The translations under genes were made by a program, and so were the position numbers. Positions 24,068 through 32,792 of a stretch of DNA of 32,792 nucleotides are shown here, one piece after another. The stretch's first letter is position 1. The number at the start of each line of letters is the position of its first letter. Origin of the DNA: an uncultured Bacteroidales bacterium (GTDB taxonomy: Bacteria; Bacteroidota; Bacteroidia; Bacteroidales; UBA932); the NCBI GenBank assembly GCA_946616285.1, contig CAMOIT010000009.1, positions 1-32,792 on the forward strand. Reading direction: 5' to 3'. The notes under the pieces were generated by a model, which made no database searches, was not told the DNA's origin, and saw only the letters and a program-made list of their open reading frames with translations.

Positions 24068-25078
24068 ATGGCGGAATCATTTTCTGAAATTGGAAAAATC
24101 GAGGCGATAGACCAGCTCTATCGCCTCTCTGCTTATAGCCCGGTGAGCGGGCTCGCGTTCACCTCGGAAAAAGGCGGGCGCATCACTACCGCTTCCAGGA
24201 TGTATCTGGAAGGGATAGACTTCAACCTTGTGTATTTCCCGCTCAAGCACCTGGGATACAAGTGCGTGGTGGGTGTAGTAGGTGAACTTTACGCTGCCCT
24301 TGCGCATCCAAAGACGCTAAACGTGGTGCTTGGAATATCGGCCAAGCTGGACTTCCCACAGGTCAAGGATCTTTGGATGGGAATCACGGTTGCGGCCAAG
24401 GAGCACGGCTTCGAAGCGGTTTCTCTGGACCTCCAGCCTTCGAACAACGGCCTGTACGTGAGCGTTTCCGCAAGCGGCGAAACTTCCCTACTTACCCAGA
24501 AGCGGCGCATGGCGGCAAAGTCGAAGGACCTTATCTGCGTCTCGGGCAGCCTTGGCGCAGCATACCTTGGCCTGCAAGTGTTGGAAAGGGGAGCGCGCAG
24601 TTTCCAGGCCGACGGCCAGCAGCCGGACATGTCGCAATACCGCATGCTGGTGGGTTCGTACCTCCGTCCGGAGCTTGAAGCCTCTACAGTTTCCCGCCTG
24701 GAGGACCTTGAGATTTATCCTCCGTACGGCTATTTCCTTACCCGCGGCCTTTCCGACGGCCTGAAACGCCTTACGCGTGACAGCGGCCTCGGCGCCAAAG
24801 TCTATGCCGACAAAATTCCCTTCGAAGGCAATTCCTTCCAGCTTGGCAAGGAACTTGACATGGATCCCGTGTCGGCGGCCATGAACGGCGGGGACGACAA
24901 CCGCCTGCTTTTCGTGGTCCCGATTTTGCATCTGGAGAAATTCCGCAGGGAATTCCAGACCTTCGACATAATCGGCCACATGGCCCAGGCCGAAGTCGGA
25001 GCAGTCCTGGTAACGCCCGAAGGCGTGGAATTTCCCGTCAAAGCCCAGGGCTGGAGCGAAGAAGAAAGAAACGATTAA
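24068..25078 (+). CDS. Thiamine-phosphate kinase (ThiL)-like protein with degraded active site
   Basis: The product is 336 aa and is collinear with Bacteroidetes ThiL as I remember it: YLEGIDFNLVYFPLKHLGYK against the family's LVEGIHFDLTYxPLKHLGYK, DLICVSGSLGAAYLGLQVLE, GLGAKVYADKIP, ALNGGED-like MNGGDDNRLLF, and GVEFPVKAQGW at the end. ThiL phosphorylates thiamine monophosphate to the diphosphate and needs several metal-binding aspartates. Here the GDDAA loop is absent, STDLLVEG reads TASRMYLEG, SDxYAM reads GELYAAL, and ISDGLSSD reads LTRGLSDG. These losses make normal kinase activity doubtful. It could be a paralog with a structural or regulatory role. It lies 12 bases before a DUF4923 gene. 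Confidence 0.8.
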   Translation: MAESFSEIGKIEAIDQLYRLSAYSPVSGLAFTSEKGGRITTASRMYLEGIDFNLVYFPLKHLGYKCVVGVVGELYAALAHPKTLNVVLGISAKLDFPQVKDLWMGITVAAKEHGFEAVSLDLQPSNNGLYVSVSASGETSLLTQKRRMAAKSKDLICVSGSLGAAYLGLQVLERGARSFQADGQQPDMSQYRMLVGSYLRPELEASTVSRLEDLEIYPPYGYFLTRGLSDGLKRLTRDSGLGAKVYADKIPFEGNSFQLGKELDMDPVSAAMNGGDDNRLLFVVPILHLEKFRREFQTFDIIGHMAQAEVGAVLVTPEGVEFPVKAQGWSEEERND

Positions 25079-25090
25079 AACATAAAAGCA

Positions 25091-25723
25091 ATGAAAAAAC
25101 TCATTTCCATCCTTGCTATCGCCGCTGCCGTTTCGGTATCGGCTAATGCACAGAGCATCCTCGGCGGCCTTCTCGGCGGTAACGCAGGAACCACCCTCAC
25201 CAATGTCATCGACGGTGTAGTCGGCGCAGTTTATTCCGGCCCCATTACCCTCAACGGCACCTATTCCTATAACGGCATCGCCGTATCGGCTACCAGCTCC
25301 GAAGGCGGTATCGTTTCCAACCTCGCCGGCACCGCTGTCACTTCCGGCATCGAGGCCAAGGCCGATGAATACCTCGCGAAAGTTGGCATCAAGCCCGGCG
25401 CAATGTCCTTCACATTCAATTCGTCGGACAACAGCTTCACCCTGAACGTTGCCGGCCTTTCCCTTCCCGGAACCTACAAGGTTGGCGACGGCGAGCGCAC
25501 CGTTACCCTCACCTTCGGCAAAACCATGCAGTATTTCAGCATGACCGGAACCCTTGAGTCCAGCATGAGCGGCGCAAAGATGCTCTTCACCGCCAACAAG
25601 GCCATGGCTTTCCTGAAGAAGATTGCCTCCAAGCTTGGAGAAGGCTCTTCCCAGATAAGCTCAATCGCCAGCCTGGCCGACGGCTACGACAACTTCCGCA
25701 TCGGCTTCAAACTGTCCAAGTAA
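25091..25723 (+). CDS. DUF4923 family exported protein (lipocalin-like)
   Basis: The product is 210 aa with signal peptide MKKLISILAIAAAVSVSANAQ. The body matches DUF4923: SILGGLLGG, KVGIKPGAMSFTFNSSDNSFTL, GTYKV, LTFGKTMQYFSMTG and SLADGYDNFRIGFKLSK. Proteins of this family are predicted periplasmic or outer-membrane-associated and have no assigned reaction. It lacks a lipobox, and cleavage after ANA is expected. It starts 12 bases after the ThiL-like gene, so the two probably share a transcript ending at the hairpin at 25745. Confidence 0.85.
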   Translation: MKKLISILAIAAAVSVSANAQSILGGLLGGNAGTTLTNVIDGVVGAVYSGPITLNGTYSYNGIAVSATSSEGGIVSNLAGTAVTSGIEAKADEYLAKVGIKPGAMSFTFNSSDNSFTLNVAGLSLPGTYKVGDGERTVTLTFGKTMQYFSMTGTLESSMSGAKMLFTANKAMAFLKKIASKLGEGSSQISSIASLADGYDNFRIGFKLSK

Positions 25724-25744
25724 AAATTTCTTTCAAAACAATAT

Positions 25745-25775
25745 TCCGCGACCTTGACCGGGCCGCGGATTTTTT
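25745..25775 (+). terminator. Terminator between the DUF4923 gene and dnaE
   Basis: TCCGCG (25745-25750) pairs with CGCGGA (25764-25769), followed by TTTTTT. It ends 13 bases before the dnaE start. Confidence 0.75.
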
Positions 25776-25788
25776 ATACCTTTACGCC

Positions 25789-28700
25789 ATGAGTTTTGTA
25801 CACCTTCACGTCCACACCCAGTACTCCATCCTGGACGGGCAAGCCTCCATAGAAAACCTTTTCAACCGGGCCGAAGAACTTGGCATGCCTGCCCTTGCCA
25901 TTACGGACCACGGCAACATGTACGGCGTAATGGAATTCTTCAAATACGCCGGAAAGCACCCCAATATCAAGCCCATAATAGGCTGCGAGATATATGTGTC
26001 CAAAGGGGACCACAGGGTAAAGGAAAAAGGCTATTATCACCTCATCCTTCTGGCAAAGAACTACCAGGGATACCTCAACCTTGTCAAAATAGTGTCGGAG
26101 GGGCACGTGAACGGCATGTACTACAGGCCCCGCGTAAGCCATGAAGTAATAGAAAAGTACCACGAAGGGCTTATCTGTTCTTCGGCCTGCATAGCCGGCG
26201 AGGTGCCGCGCGCCATACTGGCCCGCGACGAAAAAGCCATCGAAAACGCCATCCTGTGGCATAAAAGGGTCTTCGGCGATGACTATTACCTGGAGGTGAT
26301 GAAGCACAAGACGGAGGTCCCCGGCCTTTCCAATGACCTTTACCAGCAGCAGTGCTTCTATACGGACGAAATCTTCCGCCTCGGGGAAAAGTACGGCGTA
26401 AAGGTCATTGCCACCAACGACGCCCACTTCGTCCGCAAGGAGGACGGTCCCGTGCATGACAGGCTCATCTGCCTCACTACCAACGCCAATATTGACGATC
26501 CCGGCCGCCTGCGCTACACCCAGCAGGAATACCTGAAGAGCGAGGAAGAGATGCTGGCACTGTTCCCGGACCATCCTGAATGCCTTGAAAACACACTGGA
26601 GGTGGCCTCGAAGGTAGAAAGTTACTCCATCAAGCGGGATCCTGTGCTCCCTGTCTTCGAGATTGATCCCGCCTTCATGGCCGATATCGACACATACCTG
26701 GAGAAATACAAGGATATCATCGACGCCGGGCGCTGCGACAAGCACGGCACATACCGCGGGGACGGCTTCTGCCATTCCGTGGCCTACCTGTGCCACCTTA
26801 CGTATAAAGGCGCGCACGAGCGTTACGGCGAAACCCTTAACCAGGAGCAGGAGGAGCGCATAGACTTTGAGCTCAAGACAATATGCCGAATGGGCTTCCC
26901 GGACTACTTCCTTATTGTCCAGGACTATATCGCCGCCTCGCGTGCTATGGGGTCGATGGTGGGCCCCGGCCGTGGCAGCGCTGCAGGCTCTGTTGTGGCC
27001 TACTGCCTCCGTATCACCAATCTGGACCCCATCAAGTACCAGCTCCTGTTCGAGCGTTTCCTTAATCCGGACCGTATCTCCATGCCGGATATAGACGTGG
27101 ACTTCGAAGACCTTACGAAAGCCCACGAATACGTGGAGAAAAAGTACGGCGCGGACCATGTGTCCAGGGTTATCACCTTCGGCACCATGGCGGCGAAAAG
27201 TGCCATCAAGGACGTTGCGCGCATAAGCCAGGTCTCGATCGACGAGAGCAACCGCCTCACCAAGATGGTGCCGGACCGCCTGAGCGAGAAAAAGGAGAAA
27301 GAGTATCCCTTCAACCCCAAACTGGACGAGCTTAAACCCGGTTTCAAGGTGGTTGAAAAGGAAGTCGAAGAAGAAAGGGACGGAGAGAAGGTACTTGTAA
27401 AGAAGACCTTCCAGAAGGGTATGGAGGACGTGGACGTAAAGATTACGCTGAAAAACTGCTACCGTCTGGTGCCGGAGTTCATCGAGGAGCTGAAAAACGG
27501 TCCGGAAATAAATAAAGAGGTCCTGAAATACGCCCAGGCGCTGGAGGGCTGTGTCAGGCAGACTGGCATGCATGCCTGCGCCACTATCATCGGCAGGGGA
27601 GACCTTACCGACTATCTGCCGATGTGCCTTTCCAAGGATAAGGATACCGGCCTGGACGTACGCACCTCGCAGTACGACGGCCACTACATCGAGGACGTGG
27701 GCATGCTCAAGATGGACTTCCTTGGCCTCATTACGCTCCAGATTATCCATAACTGCCTTGACCTTATCAAAGAGCACCACGGGGAAGATATAGACATCGA
27801 GGCCATCCCCATCGACGACAAGCCCACCTTCGAGCTGTATGGACGTGGCGATACAACCGCAGTGTTCCAGTTCGAATCGGACGGCATGCGAAAGTACCTG
27901 CAGCAGCTTCGGCCGGAGCGTTTCGAAGACCTCATCGCTATGAATGCCCTCTACAGGCCCGGCCCCATGGACTACATTCCCAGTTTCATCGCCCGCAAGC
28001 AGGGGGAAGAACCCATCGAGTACGACCTGCCGGAAATGGCCGAATACCTGAAGGATACATACGGCGTAACCGTGTACCAGGAGCAGGTGATGCTTCTGTC
28101 CCAAAAACTGGCCGGCTTCACAAAAGGCGAAGCTGACAAGCTCCGCAAGGCCATGGGCAAGAAGCAGATCGATATACTGAACTCCCTCAAGGACAAGTTC
28201 ATGACCGGCGGCATGGCGAACGGCCATCCGGAAAAGGTCCTGGACAAGATATGGAAAGACTGGGAGAAGTTCGCCCAGTACGCCTTCAACAAGTCCCATT
28301 CTACCTGCTATGCATGGGTCAGTTACCAGACTGGCTGGCTCAAGTGCCACTATCCGTCGGAATTCTTCGCAAGCTGCCTGGACTGTGCCAAGAGCATGGA
28401 CGAAATAGTGAAGATAATGGACGACTGCAAGGGCCACGGCATCAAGGTCCTGAATCCGGACGTGAACGAGAGCGCGGCGCATTTCACCGTGAACAAGGAT
28501 GGAAACGTGCGTTTCGCCCTCGGTTCAATAAAAGGTTTCGGCGCCAATGTTGTGGACGCTATCATTAAGGAAAGGGACGAAAACGGCCTGTTCACGGACA
28601 TTTACGACTTCGTGGAAAGGATGGCCGGCAGCGTCAACCGCAAGAGCTTCGAAAACCTGGTGAATTCCGGCGCCTTCGACAGCTTCGGCCATAAGCGCAG

Positions 28701-29562
28701 TATGTTCTTCCAACCCGGACGCGGCGGGGAGATGTTCCTGGACCTCATCACCCGCTACGGTGACCTTTACAGGCAAGATGCCGATTCAAGCGTCTCGTCC
28801 CTTTTCGGCGAAATGGAGGAGATGAAGCCGGAGCGTCCGCCCGTGCCGGACAACGAAGGGGACATGGACATAATGGAGGTGCTCCAGAGGGAGAAAGACC
28901 TTGTGGGCATGTACCTGAGCTCCCATCCGCTGGACCGCTACGAGTTCGAGATAAAGAACTTCACCACCTGCCAGATGGCCGGCCTGTCGGCCCTTGTGGC
29001 CGATTGCGAGGCCAAGAAAACGCCAACTAAAGTGTATGCGGCCGGCATAGTGACGGATTTCAAGCAGCTCACCACCAAAACCGGCAAGCCGTACTCCAGG
29101 ACAGTGCTTGAAGACTACAGCGGCTCATACGAGCTCACGCTTTTCAGCAAAGAGCACGAGCAGTTCATGCAATACATGCAGCCCAAGGCGGCACTGTTTC
29201 TGGAAGGCGTAATCGAGGAAAAATTCTTCGTCAAGCAGGAAGAAAGGGCACAGGGGAAAACTTCGCCCTATGCCTTCAAGCTCAAGAAAGTTACGCTTCT
29301 GGGCAATGTTTCGGACGATATACTCACGGGTTTCAGCATGAACCTCACCACTCCAATGCTCACCCAGAAGTTCAGGGAAGACCTTGTCCGCGTAGTCAAA
29401 AAGCACAAAGGGAACATTCCCCTGAACCTTTTTCTCTACGACCCCAAGACCAATTACCGCATCCAGTTCTATTCCAAGAAGTTCCAGGTGGCGGTAACGT
29501 CGGATTTCATCCGCGAACTCCGCCAGATAGGCATAGACAGCTACGAAGTCACCCGACGGTAG
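25789..29562 (+). CDS. dnaE: DNA polymerase III subunit alpha
   Basis: The product is 1257 aa, normal for Bacteroidetes DnaE. An N-terminal PHP domain (FVHLHVHTQYSILDG, ITDHGNMYG, GCEIYV, ATNDAHF) keeps its metal-ligand His and Asp residues, so metal-dependent activity is possible. The polymerase core has GPGRGSAAGS and PDIDVDFED (D436 and D438 match the two catalytic Asp of E. coli DnaE, D401 and D403), and ALYRPGPMDYIPSFI. A helix-hairpin-helix region (about 885-940) and an OB fold (about 1080-1150, KVYAAGIVTDFKQL) follow. It catalyses replicative DNA synthesis in the Pol III core. ATG 25789 is the natural start, directly before the PHP strand. It appears monocistronic, with a terminator before it and a convergent gene after it. 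Confidence 0.98.
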   Translation: MSFVHLHVHTQYSILDGQASIENLFNRAEELGMPALAITDHGNMYGVMEFFKYAGKHPNIKPIIGCEIYVSKGDHRVKEKGYYHLILLAKNYQGYLNLVKIVSEGHVNGMYYRPRVSHEVIEKYHEGLICSSACIAGEVPRAILARDEKAIENAILWHKRVFGDDYYLEVMKHKTEVPGLSNDLYQQQCFYTDEIFRLGEKYGVKVIATNDAHFVRKEDGPVHDRLICLTTNANIDDPGRLRYTQQEYLKSEEEMLALFPDHPECLENTLEVASKVESYSIKRDPVLPVFEIDPAFMADIDTYLEKYKDIIDAGRCDKHGTYRGDGFCHSVAYLCHLTYKGAHERYGETLNQEQEERIDFELKTICRMGFPDYFLIVQDYIAASRAMGSMVGPGRGSAAGSVVAYCLRITNLDPIKYQLLFERFLNPDRISMPDIDVDFEDLTKAHEYVEKKYGADHVSRVITFGTMAAKSAIKDVARISQVSIDESNRLTKMVPDRLSEKKEKEYPFNPKLDELKPGFKVVEKEVEEERDGEKVLVKKTFQKGMEDVDVKITLKNCYRLVPEFIEELKNGPEINKEVLKYAQALEGCVRQTGMHACATIIGRGDLTDYLPMCLSKDKDTGLDVRTSQYDGHYIEDVGMLKMDFLGLITLQIIHNCLDLIKEHHGEDIDIEAIPIDDKPTFELYGRGDTTAVFQFESDGMRKYLQQLRPERFEDLIAMNALYRPGPMDYIPSFIARKQGEEPIEYDLPEMAEYLKDTYGVTVYQEQVMLLSQKLAGFTKGEADKLRKAMGKKQIDILNSLKDKFMTGGMANGHPEKVLDKIWKDWEKFAQYAFNKSHSTCYAWVSYQTGWLKCHYPSEFFASCLDCAKSMDEIVKIMDDCKGHGIKVLNPDVNESAAHFTVNKDGNVRFALGSIKGFGANVVDAIIKERDENGLFTDIYDFVERMAGSVNRKSFENLVNSGAFDSFGHKRSMFFQPGRGGEMFLDLITRYGDLYRQDADSSVSSLFGEMEEMKPERPPVPDNEGDMDIMEVLQREKDLVGMYLSSHPLDRYEFEIKNFTTCQMAGLSALVADCEAKKTPTKVYAAGIVTDFKQLTTKTGKPYSRTVLEDYSGSYELTLFSKEHEQFMQYMQPKAALFLEGVIEEKFFVKQEERAQGKTSPYAFKLKKVTLLGNVSDDILTGFSMNLTTPMLTQKFREDLVRVVKKHKGNIPLNLFLYDPKTNYRIQFYSKKFQVAVTSDFIRELRQIGIDSYEVTRR

Positions 29563-29570
29563 GAGATTCC

Positions 29571-29665
29571 GTCAGTCCCTGAGCCTGTCGTCGGTCCCTG
29601 AGCCTGTCGTCGGTCCCTGAGCTTGTCGTCGGTCCCTGAGCCTGTCGTCGGTCCCTGAGCCTGTC
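29571..29665. repeat. Five tandem 19-bp copies of GTCGGTCCCTGAGCCTGTC
   Basis: Units start at 29571, 29590, 29609, 29628 and 29647. Unit 1 has A for G at position 4 and unit 3 has T for C in CTTGTC. The last is followed by GAAGGGCTAC, giving the full known bacterial repeat GGTCCCTGAGCCTGTCGAAGGGC. It fills the gap between the convergent dnaE and PD40 genes. Confidence 0.95.
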
Positions 29666-29671
29666 GAAGGG

Positions 29672-31246
29672 CTACTCCTCCTGCCTTGCAGTCCTCACCG
29701 GAATGCCCCTGCCATCCCTGTAGGCCACTATCCTGGCCTCCGGGAAGCCCAGGCAGCGCACTGTGTTCAGGTCTTCCAGGGCGTCGGCATAGCGGGAATA
29801 AGTGCCCACGAAGTAGGTGTAGCGAAGTTGCGTGGAAAGGCGTTCCATCACTGGATTAAGGCCGTTCAGGTCCTCCACTGACGCATGCCGGGGCGAAGAA
29901 AACACTTCAATCTGGTACACCAGGCCGGGAGGAAGGGCATTGTCGGTGGCGAATTTCCCAATCGGCGCAACGCGGAACGACGGCGTATGTGAAGGGCGGG
30001 CCAGTTTTATCTTCAGTTTTCCGCCCATCGGCTTTTTGGAGAAGGTATAACTTAGGCCTGCACCCACGACTTCGCGGTCTCCGCCGCCCGCGCCGGAAAC
30101 AACCCCTGTCTGCAGGAAACTCTGTTCCACCAGACGGATTTCGAGGTTAGTCTCTTCCAGCAGTGCCCGCAGCGGTTTCAGTGCCTCTTCCTTTTTACTT
30201 ATGGCCGATGTAAGGACGGGCAGCTCTTCGGCCGTGGCCTCGGAAAGACTGCTTCTGAGCGCGTCCAGCACCTTTTCGTGCCTGTAGATTGAGTCTCTGA
30301 GGGCCCTCGCTTCCTCCATCTTCCGTACGTAAAGCCGGGTGTTGGCGTTGCCTGGCCGCCCCTCCGACAGGGCCGAAGCGTTGTCTATACGGGAAGGGTC
30401 GTTCATCGGCATAAGGGAAACGATCCGGTCCAGTTCCTTGTAGTCCCGGACCCTTTTCCTGCCCCAGTTCGGCTCTTTTTCAAGGACGTATATGTACACG
30501 CTGTCGGCCGAACAGTCGCGGTTGGACGCAAATAGCGTGTATTCCCCGTCTTCCGTGTCCATCATCAGGAAGTCGTCGGCGGGGGAGTTGAAGGGAAAGC
30601 CAAGGTTAACTGGAGCGCCCCAGGATGCGGTTTCGTCGTCCCAGGGCGATGCGTAAATGTCGAAGCCTCCCATGCCGAAAAGCCCGTCCGATGCGAAGTA
30701 AAGCGTTTTCCCGTCGGGGGAGAGCATGGGAAAAATCTCGCTGCCTGTGGAAAGGATTGCTTCGCCGGCAAGACGCGGCGCTCTCCAAAGGCTGTCAAGG
30801 TCTTCAGTGACGAAAATGCTCAGCGAACCCGCCTTGTCCCTGGCGGTGTAGTAGATTATGTCGCTTTCCTTGGGACAGTAAAGCGGATATCCGGACAGTG
30901 AGTCCAGGGGATTGGGCGAAGTGCGCCACGCCTGGGTTTTCAGCGGATAGAACTGGAAGAAGTCCTTGCGCGAAAAACGCTCCCGGGCCACTACTGTGGG
31001 GTCCGCGCAGAATTCTGTCATGTTCAGTCCGTTCTGCGAAAGGGCGATTTTCCTGTCCAGGGATTCTCTCTCGGCTTCGTTCATTCCGGCTCCGGAGACG
31101 CTCAGATAAAGGTTCATGGCTTCCTGGAAGCGGCATGCGCGGTGCAGGCTGTCGGCCCGGGATATCATCCGCGTATTATCCTGGGCCTGCAGGAGAGTCC
31201 CCGCAGCCCCGAAAAGAAGAAAAAATGCCAGAATAAGCCGCTTCAT
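29672..31246 (-). CDS. PD40 beta-propeller protein with SPOR-like C-terminus
   Basis: The product is 524 aa with signal peptide MKRLILAFFLLFGAAGTLLQAQ. Residues about 28-75 look like a TPR (ADSLHRACRFQEAMNLYLSV). PD40-type WD40-like repeats follow at about 120-260 (EIFPMLSPDGKTLYFASDG, GGFDIYASPWDD, DGEYTLFASNRD). A helical region at about 310-375 may form a coiled coil. Residues about 435-515 (VYQIEVFSSPR, TYFVGTYSRYADALEDLNTVRCLGF) resemble a SPOR peptidoglycan-binding domain. Related Bacteroidetes proteins usually carry a C-terminal OmpA domain; here a SPOR-like end may anchor it to the cell wall instead. It is a predicted periplasmic scaffold protein. It is convergent with dnaE, and its stop lies 6 bases from a tandem repeat. 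Confidence 0.82.
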   Translation of the reverse strand: MKRLILAFFLLFGAAGTLLQAQDNTRMISRADSLHRACRFQEAMNLYLSVSGAGMNEAERESLDRKIALSQNGLNMTEFCADPTVVARERFSRKDFFQFYPLKTQAWRTSPNPLDSLSGYPLYCPKESDIIYYTARDKAGSLSIFVTEDLDSLWRAPRLAGEAILSTGSEIFPMLSPDGKTLYFASDGLFGMGGFDIYASPWDDETASWGAPVNLGFPFNSPADDFLMMDTEDGEYTLFASNRDCSADSVYIYVLEKEPNWGRKRVRDYKELDRIVSLMPMNDPSRIDNASALSEGRPGNANTRLYVRKMEEARALRDSIYRHEKVLDALRSSLSEATAEELPVLTSAISKKEEALKPLRALLEETNLEIRLVEQSFLQTGVVSGAGGGDREVVGAGLSYTFSKKPMGGKLKIKLARPSHTPSFRVAPIGKFATDNALPPGLVYQIEVFSSPRHASVEDLNGLNPVMERLSTQLRYTYFVGTYSRYADALEDLNTVRCLGFPEARIVAYRDGRGIPVRTARQEE

Positions 31247-31262
31247 GCCAGGTAATAGACTG

Positions 31263-31270
31263 CAAAATTA
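31263..31270 (-). promoter_or_regulatory. Promoter -7 element of the PD40/SPOR gene
   Basis: On the minus strand TAATTTTG fits TAnnTTTG and lies 16 bases upstream of the ATG at 31246. The upstream element is weak. Confidence 0.45.
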
Positions 31271-31311
31271 AGAAATACTTCGGAGAAAGTTCGTATATCA
31301 GAAAAAAATTG

Positions 31312-31319
31312 TAACTTTG
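31312..31319 (+). promoter_or_regulatory. Promoter -7 element of secDF
   Basis: TAACTTTG fits TAnnTTTG. It implies a leader of about 65 bases before ATG 31390. No clear structure was seen in that leader. Confidence 0.5.
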
Positions 31320-31389
31320 CAAGCTAATTTCCGGTGTTGTCTACAGACGCGCCGACGCATGGAAATATTAATTTTAAACTATAATAACA

Positions 31390-32792
31390 ATGCAAAGCAA
31401 AGCTTGGATTCGATTCGTAGCAATTCTGCTCGCACTGGCCAGCATCTGGCAGCTCTCCTTTACCGCAATTACGCGTATCCAGGAGAGCAAGGCTGCCAAA
31501 TACGCCGAGGCCCAGGCCCAGCAGTTTGTTGAATCAAACAACGTGCCCGCCGAAATCCGTGAATACGTACAGGATTCCGTGGCCAACATCAGGAACAGAG
31601 CCTACATCGACTCTATCAGCACAGAAAAAGTATTCCTTGGTTACACCTATCAGAGCGTAAAGGAAAAGGAAATCAACCTCGGTCTGGACCTCAAGGGCGG
31701 TATGAACGTCATGCTGCAGGTTCAGCTGGAAGACCTTGTGAAGGCCCTTTCCGGCAACAGCACGGACCCCGATTTCGTCGCAGCTCTCGCACAGGCAAAA
31801 GCCAATAACGTAAACTCCAGCGCAGACTTCATCGGCCTGTTCGCCGAAGCTTGGGAGCAGGTAGCCCCCGGCCGCCGTCTGGCCGAAATCTTCGCCACCT
31901 ACGAACTCCGCGACAAAGTGGCCAACGACGCCACCAACGCACAGGTCGTCAGCGTCATCCGTTCGGAGGCAAAGAGCGCAGTTGACAACTCCTTCAACGT
32001 TCTGCGTAACCGTATCGACCGTTTCGGCGTAACCCAGCCCAATATCCAGCAGGTCGGCAACTCCGGCAAGATCCTCATTGAACTTCCCGGCGTCAAGGAC
32101 CCCGAGCGTGTGCGCAAACTCCTCCAGGGCACCGCATCCCTCGAGTTCTGGCCCACCTTCCAGGGTAACGAAGTAGACCTTTATGCAGTAGACGCACGCG
32201 TAAGCGAGGTTCTTGCAAACCTTGGCGACAGCACCGCCGTTGCAAATCCCCTCTTCCGCGTATTCTCGCCTTCAGGCTGGAACAGCGCCTGCCTCGGCTT
32301 CGCCCAGGGCGTTGATACCGTCACCGTGAACCGTTACCTGGCCATGGCCGCCGACGTCCTTCCCCAGGGCTTCCGCGGCATGTGGTCCGTAAAACCCACC
32401 GACCTGGTAAATGGCAGCAACCTGTACGAACTGGTTGCTATCAAGTCCACCTCCCGTGACGGCAAGGCTCCCCTTGACGGCGGTGTCGTGACCGACGCCC
32501 GCGTCAACTTCAACGGCGCACAGAACGGCGGCAACGGCGCTCCTTCCGTATCCATGACCATGAACGCCGAAGGCGCCTCCATCTGGGCCCGCCTCACCAA
32601 GGACAACATCGGCAAGCAGGTTGCCATCGTCCTGGACGGCCTCGTATATTCCTATCCTACCGTAAACACAGAAATCACCGGCGGCTCTTCCGAAATCACC
32701 GGTAACTTCGACGTTCAGGAAGCCGAAGACCTTGCCAACGTGCTCAAGTCCGGTAAGCTTCCCGCCCCTGCCACCATCATCCAGGAGCAGGT
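31390..32792 (+). CDS. secDF: Protein translocase subunit SecDF, 3' end outside the window
   Basis: ATG 31390 opens a frame that runs to the window end (467 complete codons); it is missing from the ORF track because it has no stop here. MQSKAWIRFVAILLALASIW is the first membrane helix. INLGLDLKGGMNVMLQV is the conserved SecD motif after it. The P1 periplasmic domain includes NRIDRFGVTQPNIQQVGN and LIELPGVKDPERVRKLLQGTASLEF. EAEDLANVLKSGKLPAPATI ends just before the next helices. In Bacteroidetes SecD and SecF are usually one polypeptide of about 1000 aa, so the fusion is assumed, not seen. It uses the proton gradient to pull secreted proteins out of SecYEG. Confidence 0.95.
   Translation, partial: MQSKAWIRFVAILLALASIWQLSFTAITRIQESKAAKYAEAQAQQFVESNNVPAEIREYVQDSVANIRNRAYIDSISTEKVFLGYTYQSVKEKEINLGLDLKGGMNVMLQVQLEDLVKALSGNSTDPDFVAALAQAKANNVNSSADFIGLFAEAWEQVAPGRRLAEIFATYELRDKVANDATNAQVVSVIRSEAKSAVDNSFNVLRNRIDRFGVTQPNIQQVGNSGKILIELPGVKDPERVRKLLQGTASLEFWPTFQGNEVDLYAVDARVSEVLANLGDSTAVANPLFRVFSPSGWNSACLGFAQGVDTVTVNRYLAMAADVLPQGFRGMWSVKPTDLVNGSNLYELVAIKSTSRDGKAPLDGGVVTDARVNFNGAQNGGNGAPSVSMTMNAEGASIWARLTKDNIGKQVAIVLDGLVYSYPTVNTEITGGSSEITGNFDVQEAEDLANVLKSGKLPAPATIIQEQ

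Noticed and set aside
25774-28482. 902-codon minus-strand ORF opposite dnaE
   Set aside because: It is a shadow of the dnaE frame in GC-rich sequence; its translation shows no recognisable domain and dnaE is certain.

Overview
The window looks like a chromosomal piece of a GC-rich member of the Bacteroidales. The evidence is fused SecDF, BACON and fimbrillin-like lipoproteins, DUF4876/DUF6850/DUF4857/DUF4923-type proteins, a Bacteroidetes-size DnaE, and several matches to the Bacteroidetes promoter -7 element TAnnTTTG. The genus cannot be fixed from sequence alone. UGA is used as a normal stop in several genes, so the genetic code is standard.

Region 1 (1-9.96 kb) is a beta-glucan-type surface lipoprotein locus built from reused modules. 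There are three GH16 laminarinase-like catalytic domains: one cut by the window edge, one separated from its lipoprotein front half by a single in-frame TGA, and one intact. There are four fimbrillin-like lipoprotein N-termini of two types, three copies of a lipocalin-like repeat and two copies of a C-terminal beta-sandwich. Two of the lipoprotein genes are directly preceded by very small ORFs (44 and 50 codons) that are related to each other. The two halves of the locus are split by a convergent terminator zone and a divergent Fic-family gene, whose promoter and RBS are covered by two TTTTGACA/TGTCAAAA inverted repeats. No SusC/SusD pair is visible; it could lie upstream of the window.

Region 2 (9.96-10.8 kb) is a gene graveyard. 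It holds a truncated FISUMP-type domain on the minus strand, a cluster of CTGCGAC-core inverted and direct repeats, a 39-bp remnant of an ABC ATPase and the C-terminal end of a TonB protein, closed by a terminator.

Region 3 (10.8-15.6 kb, minus) is one very long gene in which a TamB (DUF490) domain is fused in frame to a TamL/BamA-like outer-membrane barrel. Region 4 (15.7-24.0 kb, plus) is divergent from it and is a tightly coupled seven-gene operon: ABC ATPase, ABC permease, DUF4857-like protein, TonB-dependent receptor, small lipoprotein, DUF6850-like barrel and BACON-DUF4876 lipoprotein. Four consecutive junctions are 4-bp stop/start overlaps. It looks like an envelope-spanning transport unit of unknown substrate.

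Region 5 (24.0-32.8 kb) is mostly housekeeping: a ThiL-like protein that has lost several active-site aspartates, a DUF4923 protein, dnaE, a PD40/SPOR-like protein on the minus strand and the 5' part of secDF. Two widespread bacterial dispersed repeats occur here or nearby: TGTCATTCCGAG copies inserted in frame inside the DUF6850 gene, and five 19-bp GTCCCTGAGCCTGTC copies between dnaE and the PD40 gene.
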